A stretch of DNA of 64,000 nt from Periplaneta americana (GCF_040183065.1 NC_091118.1:206088686-206152685); one strand, 5' to 3'; numbered from the stretch's first letter, positions 11,695 to 22,334 are shown. Numbers and translations are program-made. The notes: generated from the letters alone by a model not told the origin.

Positions 11695-11785
11695 TGGACC
11701 CCGGACTCATTTCACCGGCGTTATCACCTTCATCTCATTCAGACGCTAAATAATCTAAGCTGTTGATAAAGCGTCGTAAAATAAC
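11695..11785 (+). repeat. SINE 3' body fragment
   Basis: GGACTCATTTCACCGGCG through AAGCGTCGTAAAATAACC, the same family as 4728-4836. Confidence 0.65.
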
Positions 11786-11884
11786 CTTACTTACTGGCTT
11801 TTAAGGAACCCGGAGGTTAATTGTCGCCCTCATATAAGCCCGCCAATGGTCCCTATCCTGAGCAAGATTAATCCATTCTCTATC
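11786..11884 (-). repeat. RTE-like LINE family A, 99-bp 3' fragment (copy 4)
   Basis: The complement of the family A tail and last codons (TTACTTACTGGCTTTTAAGG at the left edge), truncated at about 11884. It joins directly to the SINE fragment on its left. Confidence 0.85.
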
Positions 11885-12078
11885 GAGGAGACGGCCTCCA
11901 GATATGGAGGGTAGCTGTGAATATATTGAATAAGCAGTCGCGGACAGCCGATGAAGGGTGGTCCTCCAGCTTGTGGGTTGGGCGATGGGCTATCAACCCA
12001 TCACCGTAAAACACAGCTTGTTACGAATCCTTCAAATAAGCCTCGGAATGGGACTGATTCTCTGGCACGTAAAATAAG
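11885..12078. other. Unclassified sequence between two LINEs
   Basis: Moderately GC-rich (GGAGACGGCCTCCAG onward). Probably a dispersed repeat, but there is no second copy in this window. Confidence 0.3.
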
Positions 12079-13180
12079 CTGGTACAGACACTCATTCTAC
12101 CTCACTTCGATTATTGCGACGTTTTGTTCAGTGATCTCAGGATTGATTCCGCCCAGAAACTACAGCGTGTTCATAACGCGTGCGTCCGCTTCATTTGTAA
12201 TGTTCGATACTATGATCATATCTCACCTTCTTTCGAGAAGTTATCATGACTTAGGTTACATGAGAGGAGAAATCTGCACTCACTTTCTGTCCTATATCGA
12301 ATTATGCACACTTCATCCCCCTATTATTTATTCGCTCGTTTTCATACTCTCTCTCGCTATCATAATATTAATACTCGATCACAACGCGATAACACGCTAG
12401 AAATTCCACTTCACACATCATCTCTGTATTCCTCATCTTTCACTGTTGCTACCTCTCGTCACTGGAACTCTCTGCCGCCTGAAGTCAAGGGCTGCCGAAC
12501 ATTGAAATCTTTCAAATCCAAGTTAGAAAATTATCTTATGACGAGTTGCCAAACTAACTTACTATTATGACAAGTGTTGTATTGCATGTTTCCACGTATT
12601 CACATTTTTTTTTATGTTCTAGTGATATTTAACTTATTTTATATTTTTGTTTTCATATTTTCCGATAATGGTATATCTCTAATGTGATAAGTTGAGCTAC
12701 ATATAAACATAATTTTCCTTACTGTGTATACTTAAAAATATTGTATTCATTGTATGCTTTGTACTGCACTATTGTATTACTACTATTAGTATTATTATTG
12801 CTATTAGGCCTGTTATTATTATTATTTTATTTATTATTATTATTAATATTATTATTATCATTACTATTCTTATTTATTATTATTACTATTATTATTATTA
12901 TTATTATTATTATTATCAATAATTCTTATTTTTTAATACTTTGTAGGCCTCATTTATTTTTGACCTGCTGTTCACATTTTATTATGCTTTTTTCTTTCTT
13001 TCTGTATGTTATATATTATGTCTGATTTCTTCTTACTTGTTGTTTACATTTTATTATTATTATCTTATTCAGTTTTGTGTGTACTTTGTAAATTTGTAGT
13101 GTTTCTATAACGCAGTTTTTACTCCTGGTTGAGTGTTAGAGAAGGCCGTATGGCCTTAACTCTGCCAGGTTAAATAAATC
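12079..13180 (+). pseudogene. CR1/Jockey-like LINE, C-terminal end and 3' UTR
   Basis: One reading frame from about 12079 to 12570 encodes the C-terminal tail of a CR1/Jockey-like reverse transcriptase protein: HFDYCDVLFSDL, LQRVHNACVRFIC, then SRHWNSLPPEVKG and SFKSKLENYL. A TGA interrupts it near 12244 where family members have Trp. The RT palm and its catalytic motif are absent (5'-truncated). A long AT-rich 3' UTR follows. It ends GAGAAGGCCGTATGGCC...AGGTTAAATAAATC and then an (ATT)n tail. A 25-base stretch of this UTR (13080-13104) recurs at 52005-52029 next to the TPGS2 fragment. Confidence 0.8.
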
Positions 13181-13208
13181 ATTATTATTATTATTATTAT
13201 TATTATTA
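13181..13208. repeat. (ATT)n tail
   Basis: Probably the LINE's own 3' tail. Confidence 0.85.
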
Positions 13209-14308
13209 CTAAAATAAATAAAAAATATATAATTTTTTCTTTAAAGTAAACAGAACCACCCCTTCTAAAATCTATATGCCGCTAATTACTATACATTGAG
13301 GGAAAACACTGCATCATTCTTTTGGTCCGTGTAAAATACTCAATTTCGTATTGTATTTTTGGCCCAGGGGAAATACTCGGCTTTTAGGAAAGTACTTTCC
13401 TTCAATTCACAGATTTATAGTATGGCAGGAAAAGTGATCTAAGGATCATCTCGGATTGAAAGCTATACGTTGAAGGTCGGACGGTGAAGGTAAACCAAGT
13501 TTTAGGATTTTAATATTCGCACAATAGCTGGAAAAATAACTGTAACCGAAAATAACAAGTCTGGAACTGGGACAAGTACAACAGCTACTCTCCGATGTAC
13601 GAGCGTCCTTCGAATGATGTGGACAGTGACTAAAATTGTTTGTCTCTGTAATGTATTCACGTCTGCTGCTCCAGAAATGGTAGAAACATGTTGTTAAGTG
13701 AAAATTTGTATAACATTTCCTAGAGGAGCAATGATAAATTGGCGTACCTTCCAAATGAGGTTTATTTATATTTTGAGATCCATATATTCCAGCAGTTACT
13801 AAAATATTTCTACCAGCTGGGGTAGGTACAGCAAGTTTTGACGTTATTGTCACGTGTTAAGTGTCTAGTTCGTCTTCTATTTTCCTGTCAGTTTGTATTG
13901 AAATATCCCACAGTATAGAGATGTTATATTTTGTAACATCAGCTACTATTTTTCTCATTTATTTTCATATTTCAATATTTAATATTTTGCATATATTTTT
14001 ATGCCTAGCGGAACAATCAAGAAAATTCTAATATGTGACGTCACATGACCTAGTCCTTTTGTCAAATTTGTAACAAGGTTTATATCAATTATATATAACT
14101 TATTGTAAATCTCTTGAGATTGTGTGACAAGCTCTCTTTATTCAGTTATATGCAGTACCTGGTCTTCAGATGTAATAATTATAATTCATTATATTATTAA
14201 TAACATATTATTTATTATAAGGCCTTATAAGCTATGAAAGCTCTTAGCTTCTGAGTTTACAATATAATATCATTGCACCCTAATCCGACAAACAATGTTT
14301 CAATGAAT
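13209..14308. other. No gene recognised
   Basis: A 135-codon minus-strand open frame (13853-13446) is cysteine- and serine-rich but has no recognisable domain and no neighbouring exon signal. Confidence 0.4.
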
Positions 14309-14480
14309 TTCTAAAAATTTAGGTATTTTGTCACGTTGTCCAAATATTTCAGTCTAGGTCTTCCCAGTGTCCTTTTCTGTGAACACCCTTTTACTATTCT
14401 TTCTTCTGGAGCTCTTAGCACATGTCCAATCCATCGCAGACTTCTTGCTTTAATTCTGGCCACAATATCAGGGTAATTGA
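14309..14480 (-). pseudogene. RTE-like LINE of another family (D), C-terminal scrap
   Basis: Read on the minus strand: ARSLRWIGHVLRAPEERIVK followed by RTLGRPRLKYLDNV and a stop. This is the same C-terminal motif arrangement as family A (RLRWAGHVARM, GRPRRRWEDNI) but clearly a different family. Confidence 0.7.
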
Positions 14481-14482
14481 TG

Positions 14483-14484
<2 letters not shown>

Positions 14485-14530
<46 letters not shown>
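14485..14530. repeat. (ATT)n microsatellite
   Basis: About 15 ATT units at the 5' truncation point of the next LINE. Confidence 0.95.
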
Positions 14531-14531
<1 letters not shown>

Positions 14532-14928
14532 GGAAATGTAAAAATTGGAAATTTATCGTTTGGAAAGCTGCAAAAATTCAAATATCTCGGAGCAATAGTA
14601 ACAAAATAGGCTATATATATGACACTCGGGAGAAAATTAAACGCAGAATAAATGTGGGAAATGCCTGTTATTATTCGGTTGAGAAGCTTTTGTCGTCCGA
14701 TCTCCTCTCAAAAAAACTTGAAATTTGGAATTTATAAAACAATTATATTACCGGTTTTTCCGTATGGTTGTGAAACTTGGACTCTCACTTTGAGAGAGAA
14801 CAGAGGTTAAGGGTGTTCGAGAATAAGGTGCTTAGGAAAATATTTGGGGCTAAGAGGGATGAAGTTACATGCGAATTGAAAAAGTTACACAACGCAGAAC
14901 TGAAAGCATTGTATTCTTCACCTAACAT
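14531..14928 (+). pseudogene. RTE-like LINE family A, left half (copy 5)
   Basis: Starts GGAAATGTAAAAATTGGAAA. It encodes [20 protein letters not shown] in frame, then shifts repeatedly. It runs to CACCTAACAT, where another element is inserted, and continues at 15481. Confidence 0.82.
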
Positions 14929-15480
14929 GAATGAATGAATGAATGAATGCTAGCCATGATGTCCCATGTTGGGCACAGGCCTCCTGTGATGGGGTTAGAA
15001 CCCCCTCGACAGGGATGGCTCAAGTGTACTCGCTTGGTGAGCCAATCCAGGCGAGCTTGTCGTGTATACTACTTTTGTGACATGGTTAATAACCCTGTTA
15101 GACTTTAACTAGTCTCAGCACTCTGTTCTTTGTTCATTTTTTTTGCACCACCCACATAATACTAACACCAGCACTTTGACAAACACTGATTGCTATTTAC
15201 ACTATTTAACTGACACTTTCTCAACACTGACTTTACTATTCACAAAATTTGTGTCACACTTTCACTAATACTGACTTTACTATTTACAATAACTTAACAC
15301 TGATTACGTTATCTATTTACAATGACCTTCCCTTTCCCCGCCTCTTTGGTAAACATGTCAGACCATCTGAGACGTAGTCTTCCCTGTCCTCTCTTTCCGA
15401 TGTAGGGGTCCCACATCGTGACTACATGGATCCATCTTGTCTGGTGTAGTCTCGCCATCCCCCCCACAAGGTCCACTTCG
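14929..15480 (-). mobile_element. RTE-like LINE family C inserted into family A
   Basis: The minus-strand frame (15524-15309) includes VDLVGGMARLHQTRWIHVV, GRLRLRWSDMF and a stop, an RTE-type C-terminus. The 3' UTR ends CACAGGAGGCCTGTGCCCAA...GGGACATCATGGCTAG, then (ATTC)n read on the minus strand. This GAGGCCTGTGCCCA...TGGGAC ending is common in arthropod RTE elements. The interrupted host LINE resumes with TAATTAGGAACATT, so the empty site reads CTAACATAATTAGG. Confidence 0.75.
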
Positions 15481-15748
15481 TAATTAGGAACATTAAATCC
15501 AGACATTTGAGATGGACAGGGCATGTAGCACGTACGAGTGAATGTAGAAATACATATAGAATGTTAGTTGGAAGACCTGAGGGAAAAAGACCTTTGGGGA
15601 AGCCGAGACGTAGACGGAAGGATGATATTAAAATGGATTTGAGGGAGGTGGGCTGTGATGGTAGGGACTGGATTAATCTTGCTCAGAATAGAGGACCGAT
15701 GACGGGCTTATGTGAGGGCGGCAATTAACCTCTGGGTTCTCTAAAAAC
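15481..15748 (+). pseudogene. RTE-like LINE family A, right half (copy 5)
   Basis: Frame 15507-15728: MRWTGHVARTSECRNTYRML, GRPEGKRPLGKPRRRRKDDI. It ends near GGGTTCTCTAAAAAC, with the AAGT-repeat tail lost. Confidence 0.82.
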
Positions 15749-16299
15749 ATTTCCAAGTATTATTATAGTGATAGACGTCTCATGTATACGCCATTCTTTT
15801 CTAAGGTTAAAACGTATTATTACTACTTCAAATCAGAAAAATGTAGATAAATAAAATGTTAGTTATCGTATACAGCAAGAGTTGAAGGGGGCAGGCCTGC
15901 TTTGAAGGCAATGTTACATGTGGTCAAGATCGAACTGTGTGTCACTAGCCTATACTCTGACTAGCATGGCTCCTCGAGTGATGATAAGGCTATCCACGAT
16001 GTCATCGATCAATCCTGTTGTTTGCTTGTACTCAGTTTCAATTTTAATTACACGGTTACATAATTACTCCGCATAATCATAACAGCAGGTAACATTGCCT
16101 TTTAATAGGGACATGCCTCGCGATAAGATATCAGCCAATTAACTTCGATTCTGCGTCTCACACATTGCCACTCTCGCTCGCACTTGCATTCATATGACAG
16201 CTGATGTTATGAGTTGGTGCTGCCCGTATTTTTTAGTAAATGGTGAAACTTCAGCATGACAATGTTTTAAAACGTTTGACGTCTTAAGGAGGAATGGAA
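15749..16299. other. No gene recognised
   Basis: Unique-looking sequence without motifs. Confidence 0.45.
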
Positions 16300-16757
16300 A
16301 TGGATTTTTGGCTGGTGGAAAATTATGTATTTATTATTTTTACTATTTTATTATTTGGATTTTCCTCGTATGACTACATTAAAATTGCATTCATTTTAAT
16401 TTTTAGATTTTCTGGGAAGGGATTATAAATTTACTGTAAATTTACCGATTTTAGGAGGAAAATAGTGTTTTTTTTTTTAATTTTCCAATTTATTTTTCTC
16501 CTTCTTTAAAACGGTTAATCATATATGATAATATTGAAATTATATCCGTTTTAATTCTTAGATTTTATGGCAAGGGTTATACAAAATTTTAATTACAACA
16601 CTCATTTCCCATAATTTTACTGATTTTGGCGGAAAATTATGTAAAATATGTTTGAGTCTCTCCAATTTATTTTTTATTTCCCTCTCTAAAATGGTATATC
16701 ACATATGACTACATTAAAATTGCACCCATTTTAAGTTTTCGATTTTCTGGAAAGGGT
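16300..16757. repeat. Degenerate tandem repeat (left block)
   Basis: Units of roughly 180-200 bp with the recurring phrases GATTTT(A/C)TGG.AAGGG, CATATATGA..A.ATT and GATTTTGG.GGAAAATTATGTA. The array resumes at about 22703 after nested insertions. Confidence 0.55.
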
Positions 16758-16809
16758 ATTCATTCATTCATTCATTCATTCATTCATTCATTCATTCATT
16801 CATTCATTT
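16758..16809. repeat. (ATTC)n tail of LINE family B
   Basis: Perfect tetranucleotide; in minus-strand orientation it is the GAAT-repeat 3' tail of the family B LINE on its right. Confidence 0.9.
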
Positions 16810-16913
16810 ATAGTTTTGCACAAGGTAAGGGCTTTCACTGCAAACCCAGCATTTTCCAATCTGTTCCATTTTCTCTCTTCCTCTTTGTCTCAGCATTTCA
16901 TCCATATACATAC
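16810..16913 (-). pseudogene. RTE-like LINE family B, 3' end left of the gypsy insertion
   Basis: GGGCTTTCACTGCAAACCCAG through CTCTTTGTCTCAGCATTTC closely matches the family B copy at 47.5 kb. Interrupted at 16914 by the LTR element; it continues at 22335. Confidence 0.75.
16903..16913. repeat. Gypsy insertion flank, 11-bp repeat (left)
   Basis: CATATACATAC directly before the LTR recurs at 22324-22334 after the 3' LTR. It must include the target duplication, but the exact duplication length is ambiguous because the LTR end is not unique. Confidence 0.6.
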
Positions 16914-16925
16914 TGTGACAGCGAC

Positions 16926-16942
16926 GTGAGAATCGAACTCAC
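16926..16942 (-). other. tRNA T-arm-like hairpin in the LTR end
   Basis: On the minus strand GTGAG-TTCGATT-CTCAC forms a 5-bp stem with a 7-base loop that fits the TTCRANY T-loop consensus. It therefore overlaps a Pol III B-box-like element. The 3' LTR has the same motif at 21554-21570. Confidence 0.6.
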
Positions 16943-17174
16943 GACCAGCGTCCCGCAAGAAAGCAGATCGCACAGGCTCCACGGAACATTGAATGACGTC
17001 GCGCGGTGGAGAGAAGAGAGAGGGTGTATTACGTCACGCGACGAGTCCGCGCGCGCAGCTGCGTACGGAGGGAAGGGGGAACGGACCTTCCCGGCCCTTC
17101 CAGAAATGTCGATGTAGAGATATTGAGATAATTCTCTACACACCTGTAGAAGGTTCTCGCAACTATGATTTTGC

Positions 17175-17182
17175 TATAAAAG
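17175..17182 (+). promoter_or_regulatory. TATA box of the 5' LTR
   Basis: TATAAAAG about 260 bp into the LTR, duplicated at 21803-21810. Transcription would be expected to start 25-35 bases downstream, which would define the U3/R border. Confidence 0.6.
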
Positions 17183-17664
17183 AGCAGGCGCCAGCGAACT
17201 AGAGTTGTTGTTGTAGAGTTTTCAGTTATTCTGTCAGTGAGTAAGCCAGAGCGAGCAAGCCAGTCAAGCCAACCGGAGTTCGACTCGAGTGTGCGTCCGC
17301 ATCTGCGTCAGCATCCGAAGGCCTGAGTTCGAGTGCAGTGGATCGCAGTTGGAGGGACCTGAGTTCGAGTGCAGTGGACCGCAGTTGGAGGGACCCGAGT
17401 TCGAGTACAGTGAACTGTCTCTGAAGGTCTGTGGTTCGAGATACCGTGAACTCGAGTGACTGAGATAGAAGAACTGTGAAATCAGAACTGGTAGTTCTGA
17501 TTTGTAAATAGTGCTTTGTAAATATTAGTTAAGATTAACAGTTCATTGTTGTGCGTAATAATCCAAGTAAACTGTCATTGTCGTCGGTGGAGTGCTATAA
17601 CGAATACTGTGTTGAGTGAAGATCCAATTGTTGCCGAGAGCGTTTAAGGCGAATTGTAGAAAGG

Positions 17665-17946
17665 CAGCGGAGTTCGAGACCCGGAAATAAAGCAACAGCT
17701 ACTCCTGGCAGAGCATCGCACCATCAATGCAGCTCTGGCGGCGGCCCTCAGGATGGAGGCAGCCAAGTTGACGGCGAACGTCTCGGCATCGCACCGGATT
17801 AGGAGCGTCGCGGCGGCCGACGTCGAGGAACGTCAACCGAAATCACCCGAGCGACGAAGACGAGGAGTGCCCACCTGCTGGTCCTGCGGCGAGCCTGGAC
17901 ACCTGAGGAGGGACTGTGACCGATCTGGTCACAAACAGGAAAACTA
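17665..17946 (+). pseudogene. gag: gag C-terminal remnant with CCHC zinc knuckle
   Basis: The frame ending at 17946 encodes CWSCGEPGHLRRDC, a canonical C-x2-C-x4-H-x4-C nucleocapsid zinc knuckle that binds the element's RNA. Everything N-terminal (matrix/capsid region) is missing because the 5' LTR runs straight into this segment. The stop falls just after GGAAAAC. The pol frame is -1 relative to gag and is open across the stop, so expression by -1 ribosomal slippage is plausible. Confidence 0.85.
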
Positions 17947-18006
17947 AAAGGGGCCGATGCGACGAGGGGCACGTCGGCGCCGTCATCACCATCCCCTCGG
18001 CTGATC

Positions 18007-20898
18007 TTGAAGACGGTTAACAGAAGATGCGACGATGGGCTGATTGCTGACGGATGGATAAGAGGCCGCCCATGCAGAGTACTGGTAGACACCGGGGCGT
18101 CGCTCACTATCGCCAGACCGGAAGTCGTGCGTGGACTACCTGGGAGGACGCCGCTGCGCCGGTATGAGCTACGTACTGCCTCAGGCGAGAACCTGCCCAT
18201 CCAAAAAGAGGTTTTCCTGGACTTGACCTTGGGAAAGAGGAGACTGGAGATGTGGGTGTTCGTCGCCAACATCACTGAAGACGTCATCCTGGGACTCGAC
18301 GCCATGCGGATCTTCGATGCAACGGTGGACGTCCGGCGCCGTATCCTCCGTTTTGGTCAGGATGAAGTGTTCCTGAGGGACGTCGAAGACCAACCCATGG
18401 CCGGCAGACTCACCTTGGAGAATCAAGTGACAATCCCAGCAGGCTGCGAGATGGTGGTGACGGCAAGACTGGACGGACAACCTAAGAGAAACCTGCTCCT
18501 CGATTCGCAAACAACTCCGATAGATGGGGTTTATGTGGCCAGATCCTTACTCCCGAATCAGAAGGTGGTACCGGTGAGGGTCCTGAATGTCACCAATCGG
18601 GACAAGGAGGTGCCTAGTGGAACTGTACTAGGTAACGTCGAGCCGGTGGTGTCTGTGACGTCGCTGGCAGAAAACGAGGAGTGTCACCGACCACGTCCAG
18701 ATTTAGACCCACCACTGAAAGAGCTGGCTCGAGAATTGCCGGCGAATTTAAGCAAAAGAGAAAGAAGACAAGTCCACGATCTACTGACAGAATTTCAGGA
18801 CGTGTTCAGTCTGTCTGAAAATGACTACGGGAGAACGGAGAAAGTCCAGCACCGCATCGACACCGGAAATGCTCGCCCAATCAGACAACCTCCTCGACGC
18901 GTCCCTCTAGCTAAACAGAGGGAGATTGACAACCAACTGGAGGACATGAAAGCAAGAGGGGTCATCGAGGAATCCGACAGCCCTTGGTCATCACCTGTGG
19001 TGCTGGTGAAGAAGAAGAATGGGGACCTGCGCTTCTGCGTGGACTACAGAAGACTGAATGACGTCACCAAGAAGGACTGCTTTCCCCTTCCACGAATTGA
19101 CGACACCTTGGACACCCTGGCCGGAGCAGAGTGGTTCTCGACGTTGGATCTCAAGTCAGGATACTGGCAGGTGGCGCTACATCCGGAGGATAAGGAGAAA
19201 ACGGCATTCTCTACAGGCCAGGGACTATGGCAGTTCACCGTTATGCCGTTCGGCCTCTGCAACGCCCCGGCTACATTCCAGAGACTAATGGAGTCCGTAA
19301 TGAGAGGCCTGACATACGACACCTGTTTGCTGTACCTTGATGACGTCATCGTGGTGGGCAAGACTTTCGGCGAACAGCTGATGAACCTGAGGAAAGTGTT
19401 CGAGAGACTGCGACAAGCCAGACTGAAGTTGAACCCGAAGAAATGTCATCTATTCCAGAAGAAGGTCAACTACTTGGGACACGTAGTAGGGACCAACGGA
19501 GTGGCCACGGACCCGGAGAAGCTACAAGCCGTCAGAGGATGGCCGAGACCGAGGGACAAGCAGGAGCTGCGCCGCTTTCTCGGCCTCTGCACTTATTACA
19601 GAAGGTTCGTAGCTGGGTACGCCAACATCGCTAAGCCTCTAACCCAGCTGACCGAGGAGAAACGACAATTCCAGTGGACAGACGAGGCGGAGTCATCCTT
19701 CCAGTCGCTGAAAGAGGCGCTCTGCACTGCTCCTGTACTGGGATATCCCATCCCTGGAAGGAAGTTCACGCTCGACACGGACGCTAGCAACGTAGGCATC
19801 GGCGGAGTACTCTCTCAGGAACAGGACGGGCAAGAGAGGGTGATTGCCTACTTCAGCCGAACACTATCCAAGGCTGAGAGAAACTACTGTGTGACGCGTA
19901 GAGAACTTCTTGCCATTGTGGAAGCCCTGAAGCACTTCCACAAATATTTGTATGGCCAGGAATTCCATCTGAGGACAGACCATTCTGCACTCACCTGGCT
20001 ATTGGGCTTCAAGAATCTGGAGGGGCAGACCGCCCGTTGGGTTCAACGTCTGCAGGAGTACAACTTCACCTCTGAACACCGACAAGGGAAGAAACATTCC
20101 AACGCTGATGCCCTGTCACGACGTCCGTGCCCGGATGGCTGCAAACACTGCCTGAAAGTAGAAGAGCGGGATGGCGCCCACGCAGTAAGAGCAATTGCCG
20201 CCCAGCCGAGCCCAGGATGGGATAACGCCGCCATAAGGAGGGAGCAGCTGGAGGACCCAAACATTGGACAGCTACTACGTGATGTGGAGTCCGGCCAGAG
20301 ACCAGTATGGGCCGATATCGCCAACCGTAGCACCACTTACAAGAGCTACTGGGCCCAGTGGGAATCCTTCACTGTCAAGGACGGTATCCTGAAGAGGATT
20401 TGGGAGTCGGCCGATGGAAGGACCCACATAGAACAACTTGTCCTGCCCAGGAGCAAGGTGAAGGAAGTGCTGGAGGAGACTCATGCTGGAGTGACTGGAG
20501 GCCACCTGGGAGCCAACAGGACGCTGGACAAGTTAAGGCAGAGGTTCTATTGGTTGCATCAGAGAACCGACACGGAACAATGGTGCCGAAGATGCGACAC
20601 CTGTGCAGCCAGTCGCGGACCAAGGACCCGCAGCAGGGGAGCCATGCAGCAGTACAACGTGGGAGCTCCTTTTGAGAGGATCGCCATCGACGTTGCTGGA
20701 CCGTTCCCGGTCACGGATCGCGGGAACCGCTACCTGCTAGTGGCCATGGATTACTTCACAAAATGGCAGAGGTGTACGCGATTCCCAACCAAGAGGCTTC
20801 GACGGTGGCCGACGCGCTGCTTGACAACTTCATCTGCCGATTCGGGGTGCCCCGGGAATTGCATAGCGATCAGGGGCGCAACTTCGAATCCAACCTGA
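18007..20898 (+). pseudogene. pol: gypsy pol: protease, RT, RNase H, N-terminal integrase
   Basis: The frame is open from about 17920; the listed start is a TTG chosen only by the open-frame definition, as Pol is normally made as a Gag-Pol fusion. Residues are counted from there. Aspartic protease: VLVDTGAS with the DTGA at 28-31, and ILGLD near 94-98. Reverse transcriptase: LRFCVDYRRLN, then the active site YLDD at 443-446. RNase H: LDTDAS with D590, and TDHSALTWLL with D658. Integrase HHCC zinc finger: H826, H833, C863, C866; first catalytic D895 in AIDVAGPF. The frame then shifts near 20765, one base short in a G-run, and runs out of frame to 20898. The rest of integrase is in the next frame. 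Confidence 0.92.
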
Positions 20899-21530
20899 TG
20901 GGAGAATTGTTCGAGCGTCTGGGGGTGCATAAAACCAGGACCACTCCCCTCCATCCACAGTCCGATGGTATGGTGGAACGCTACATCAAAACCTTGGAAG
21001 AGCATCTGCGGAAGGTGGTGTCCAACCATCAACGAGACTGGGATGCCAGAGTCCCACTGTTCCTCTTGGCCTACAGAGCTTCGGTCCACGATACAACAGG
21101 GATGACACCGGCAAACATGGTCTTCGGGAGAGAGCTGCGCCTGCCCTGTGATCTGCTGTTTGGCACGCCACCCAGCGCCGACCAGCCAGCAACTGACTAT
21201 GTGGCAGAACTCACCGAGAAGTTGAATGGAGTTCACCAACTGGCCAGAGAGCACCTCAAAATGGCCAGCGACAGGATGAAGGTGCGCTACGACAGATTGG
21301 CCAACTCTGCAGGATTCCAGGAGGGCGACCTGGTGTGGCTGTATCGACCTACCAGGACCAAAGGGAAATCACCAAAGCTGCAGCGTGCCTGGGATGGACC
21401 ATACCGCGTGGTGACCCGGATCAACGACGTGGTGTACCGGATCCAGCGACAACCTCGAGGGAAGATGATGGTGGTGCATCTGGACCGATTAGCCGTCTAC
21501 CAAGGGACTGCCCGGGACGAGCAGCCCTAA
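20763..21530 (+). pseudogene. pol: gypsy pol: integrase core and C-terminus (shifted frame)
   Basis: Continues integrase after the frameshift: HSDQGRNFES with the second catalytic Asp at 20868-20870, and SDGMVERYIKT with the catalytic Glu at 20976-20978, i.e. 35 residues apart as in DD35E integrases. The C-terminus has WDGPYRVV, a GPY/F module. No chromodomain and no env frame follow; the stop at 21528-21530 is directly before the polypurine tract. The catalytic triad is thus complete but split over two frames. Confidence 0.92.
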
Positions 21531-21541
21531 GGAGGGGGCAA
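21529..21541 (+). other. Polypurine tract
   Basis: AAGGAGGGGGCAA immediately before the 3' LTR; the plus-strand primer site for reverse transcription. Confidence 0.85.
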
Positions 21542-22325
21542 TGTGACAGCGACGTGAGAATCGAACTCACGACCAGCGTCCCGCAAGAAAGCAGATCGCA
21601 CAGGCTCCACGGAACATTGAATGACGTCGCGCGGTGGAGAGAAGAGAGAGGGTGTATTACGTCACGCGACGAGTCCGCGCGCGCAGCTGCGTACGGAGGG
21701 AAGGGGGAACGGACCTTCCCGGCCCTTCCAGAAATGTCGATGTAGAGATATTGAGATAATTCTCTACACACCTGTAGAAGGTTCTCGCAACTATGATTTT
21801 GCTATAAAAGAGCAGGCGCCAGCGAACTAGAGTTGTTGTTGTAGAGTTTTCAGTTATTCTGTCAGTGAGTAAGCCAGAGCGAGCAAGCCAGTCAAGCCAA
21901 CCGGAGTTCGACTCGAGTGTGCGTCCGCATCTGCGTCAGCATCCGAAGGCCTGAGTTCGAGTGCAGTGGATCGCAGTTGGAGGGACCTGAGTTCGAGTGC
22001 AGTGGACCGCAGTTGGAGGGACCCGAGTTCGAGTACAGTGAACTGTCTCTGAAGGTCTGTGGTTCGAGATACCGTGAACTCGAGTGACTGAGATAGAAGA
22101 ACTGTGAAATCAGAACTGTTAGTTCTGATTTGTAAATAGTGCTTTGTAAATATTAGTTAAGATTAACAGTTCATTGTTGTGCGTAATAATCCAAGTAAAC
22201 TGTCATTGTCGTCGGTGGAGTGCTATAACGAATACTGTGTTGAGTGAAGATCCAATTGTTGCCGAGAGCGTTTAAGGCGAATTGTAGAAAGGAATTATTG
22301 TTGTAACTAACAAATAAAATTCACA
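21542..22325 (+). repeat. 3' LTR
   Basis: Matches the 5' LTR over 751 bp; the one difference I saw is in CAGAACTGTTAGTTC versus CAGAACTGGTAGTTC. It then extends through AATTATTGTTGTAACTAAC to about TTCACA. Ending there gives a TGTG...CACA terminus, but other end points up to 22330 fit the flank equally well. Confidence 0.88.
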
Positions 22326-22334
22326 TATACATAC

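Larger units (their letters stand above)
16914..17664 (+). repeat. 5' LTR (3' end deleted)
   Basis: Begins TGTGACAGCGACG and matches the 3' LTR to TTGTAGAAAGG, then diverges abruptly into gag-related sequence. The 3' LTR continues for about 30 more bases, so the deletion breakpoint lies inside this LTR. Confidence 0.92.
16914..22325 (+). mobile_element. Ty3/gypsy LTR retrotransposon, defective
   Basis: About 5.4 kb: 5' LTR, a gag C-terminal remnant, pol with protease, reverse transcriptase, RNase H and integrase, a polypurine tract and a 3' LTR; no env. The two LTRs align over 751 bp and I found one difference, so insertion was recent. The element is dead in cis: the last ~30 bases of the 5' LTR, the primer-binding site and most of gag are deleted, and pol has a one-base frameshift in integrase. 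It sits inside a family B LINE, which itself sits in a tandem repeat. Confidence 0.92.

Noticed and set aside
13446-13853. 135-codon minus-strand gene
   Set aside because: No domain, no splice context, no second copy; composition fits chance.
18181-20675. Antisense and alternative-frame open frames across gypsy pol
   Set aside because: Shadows of a GC-rich real coding region.
21531-21830. env or other gene after pol
   Set aside because: Open frames here lie within the 3' LTR and are duplicated in the 5' LTR.
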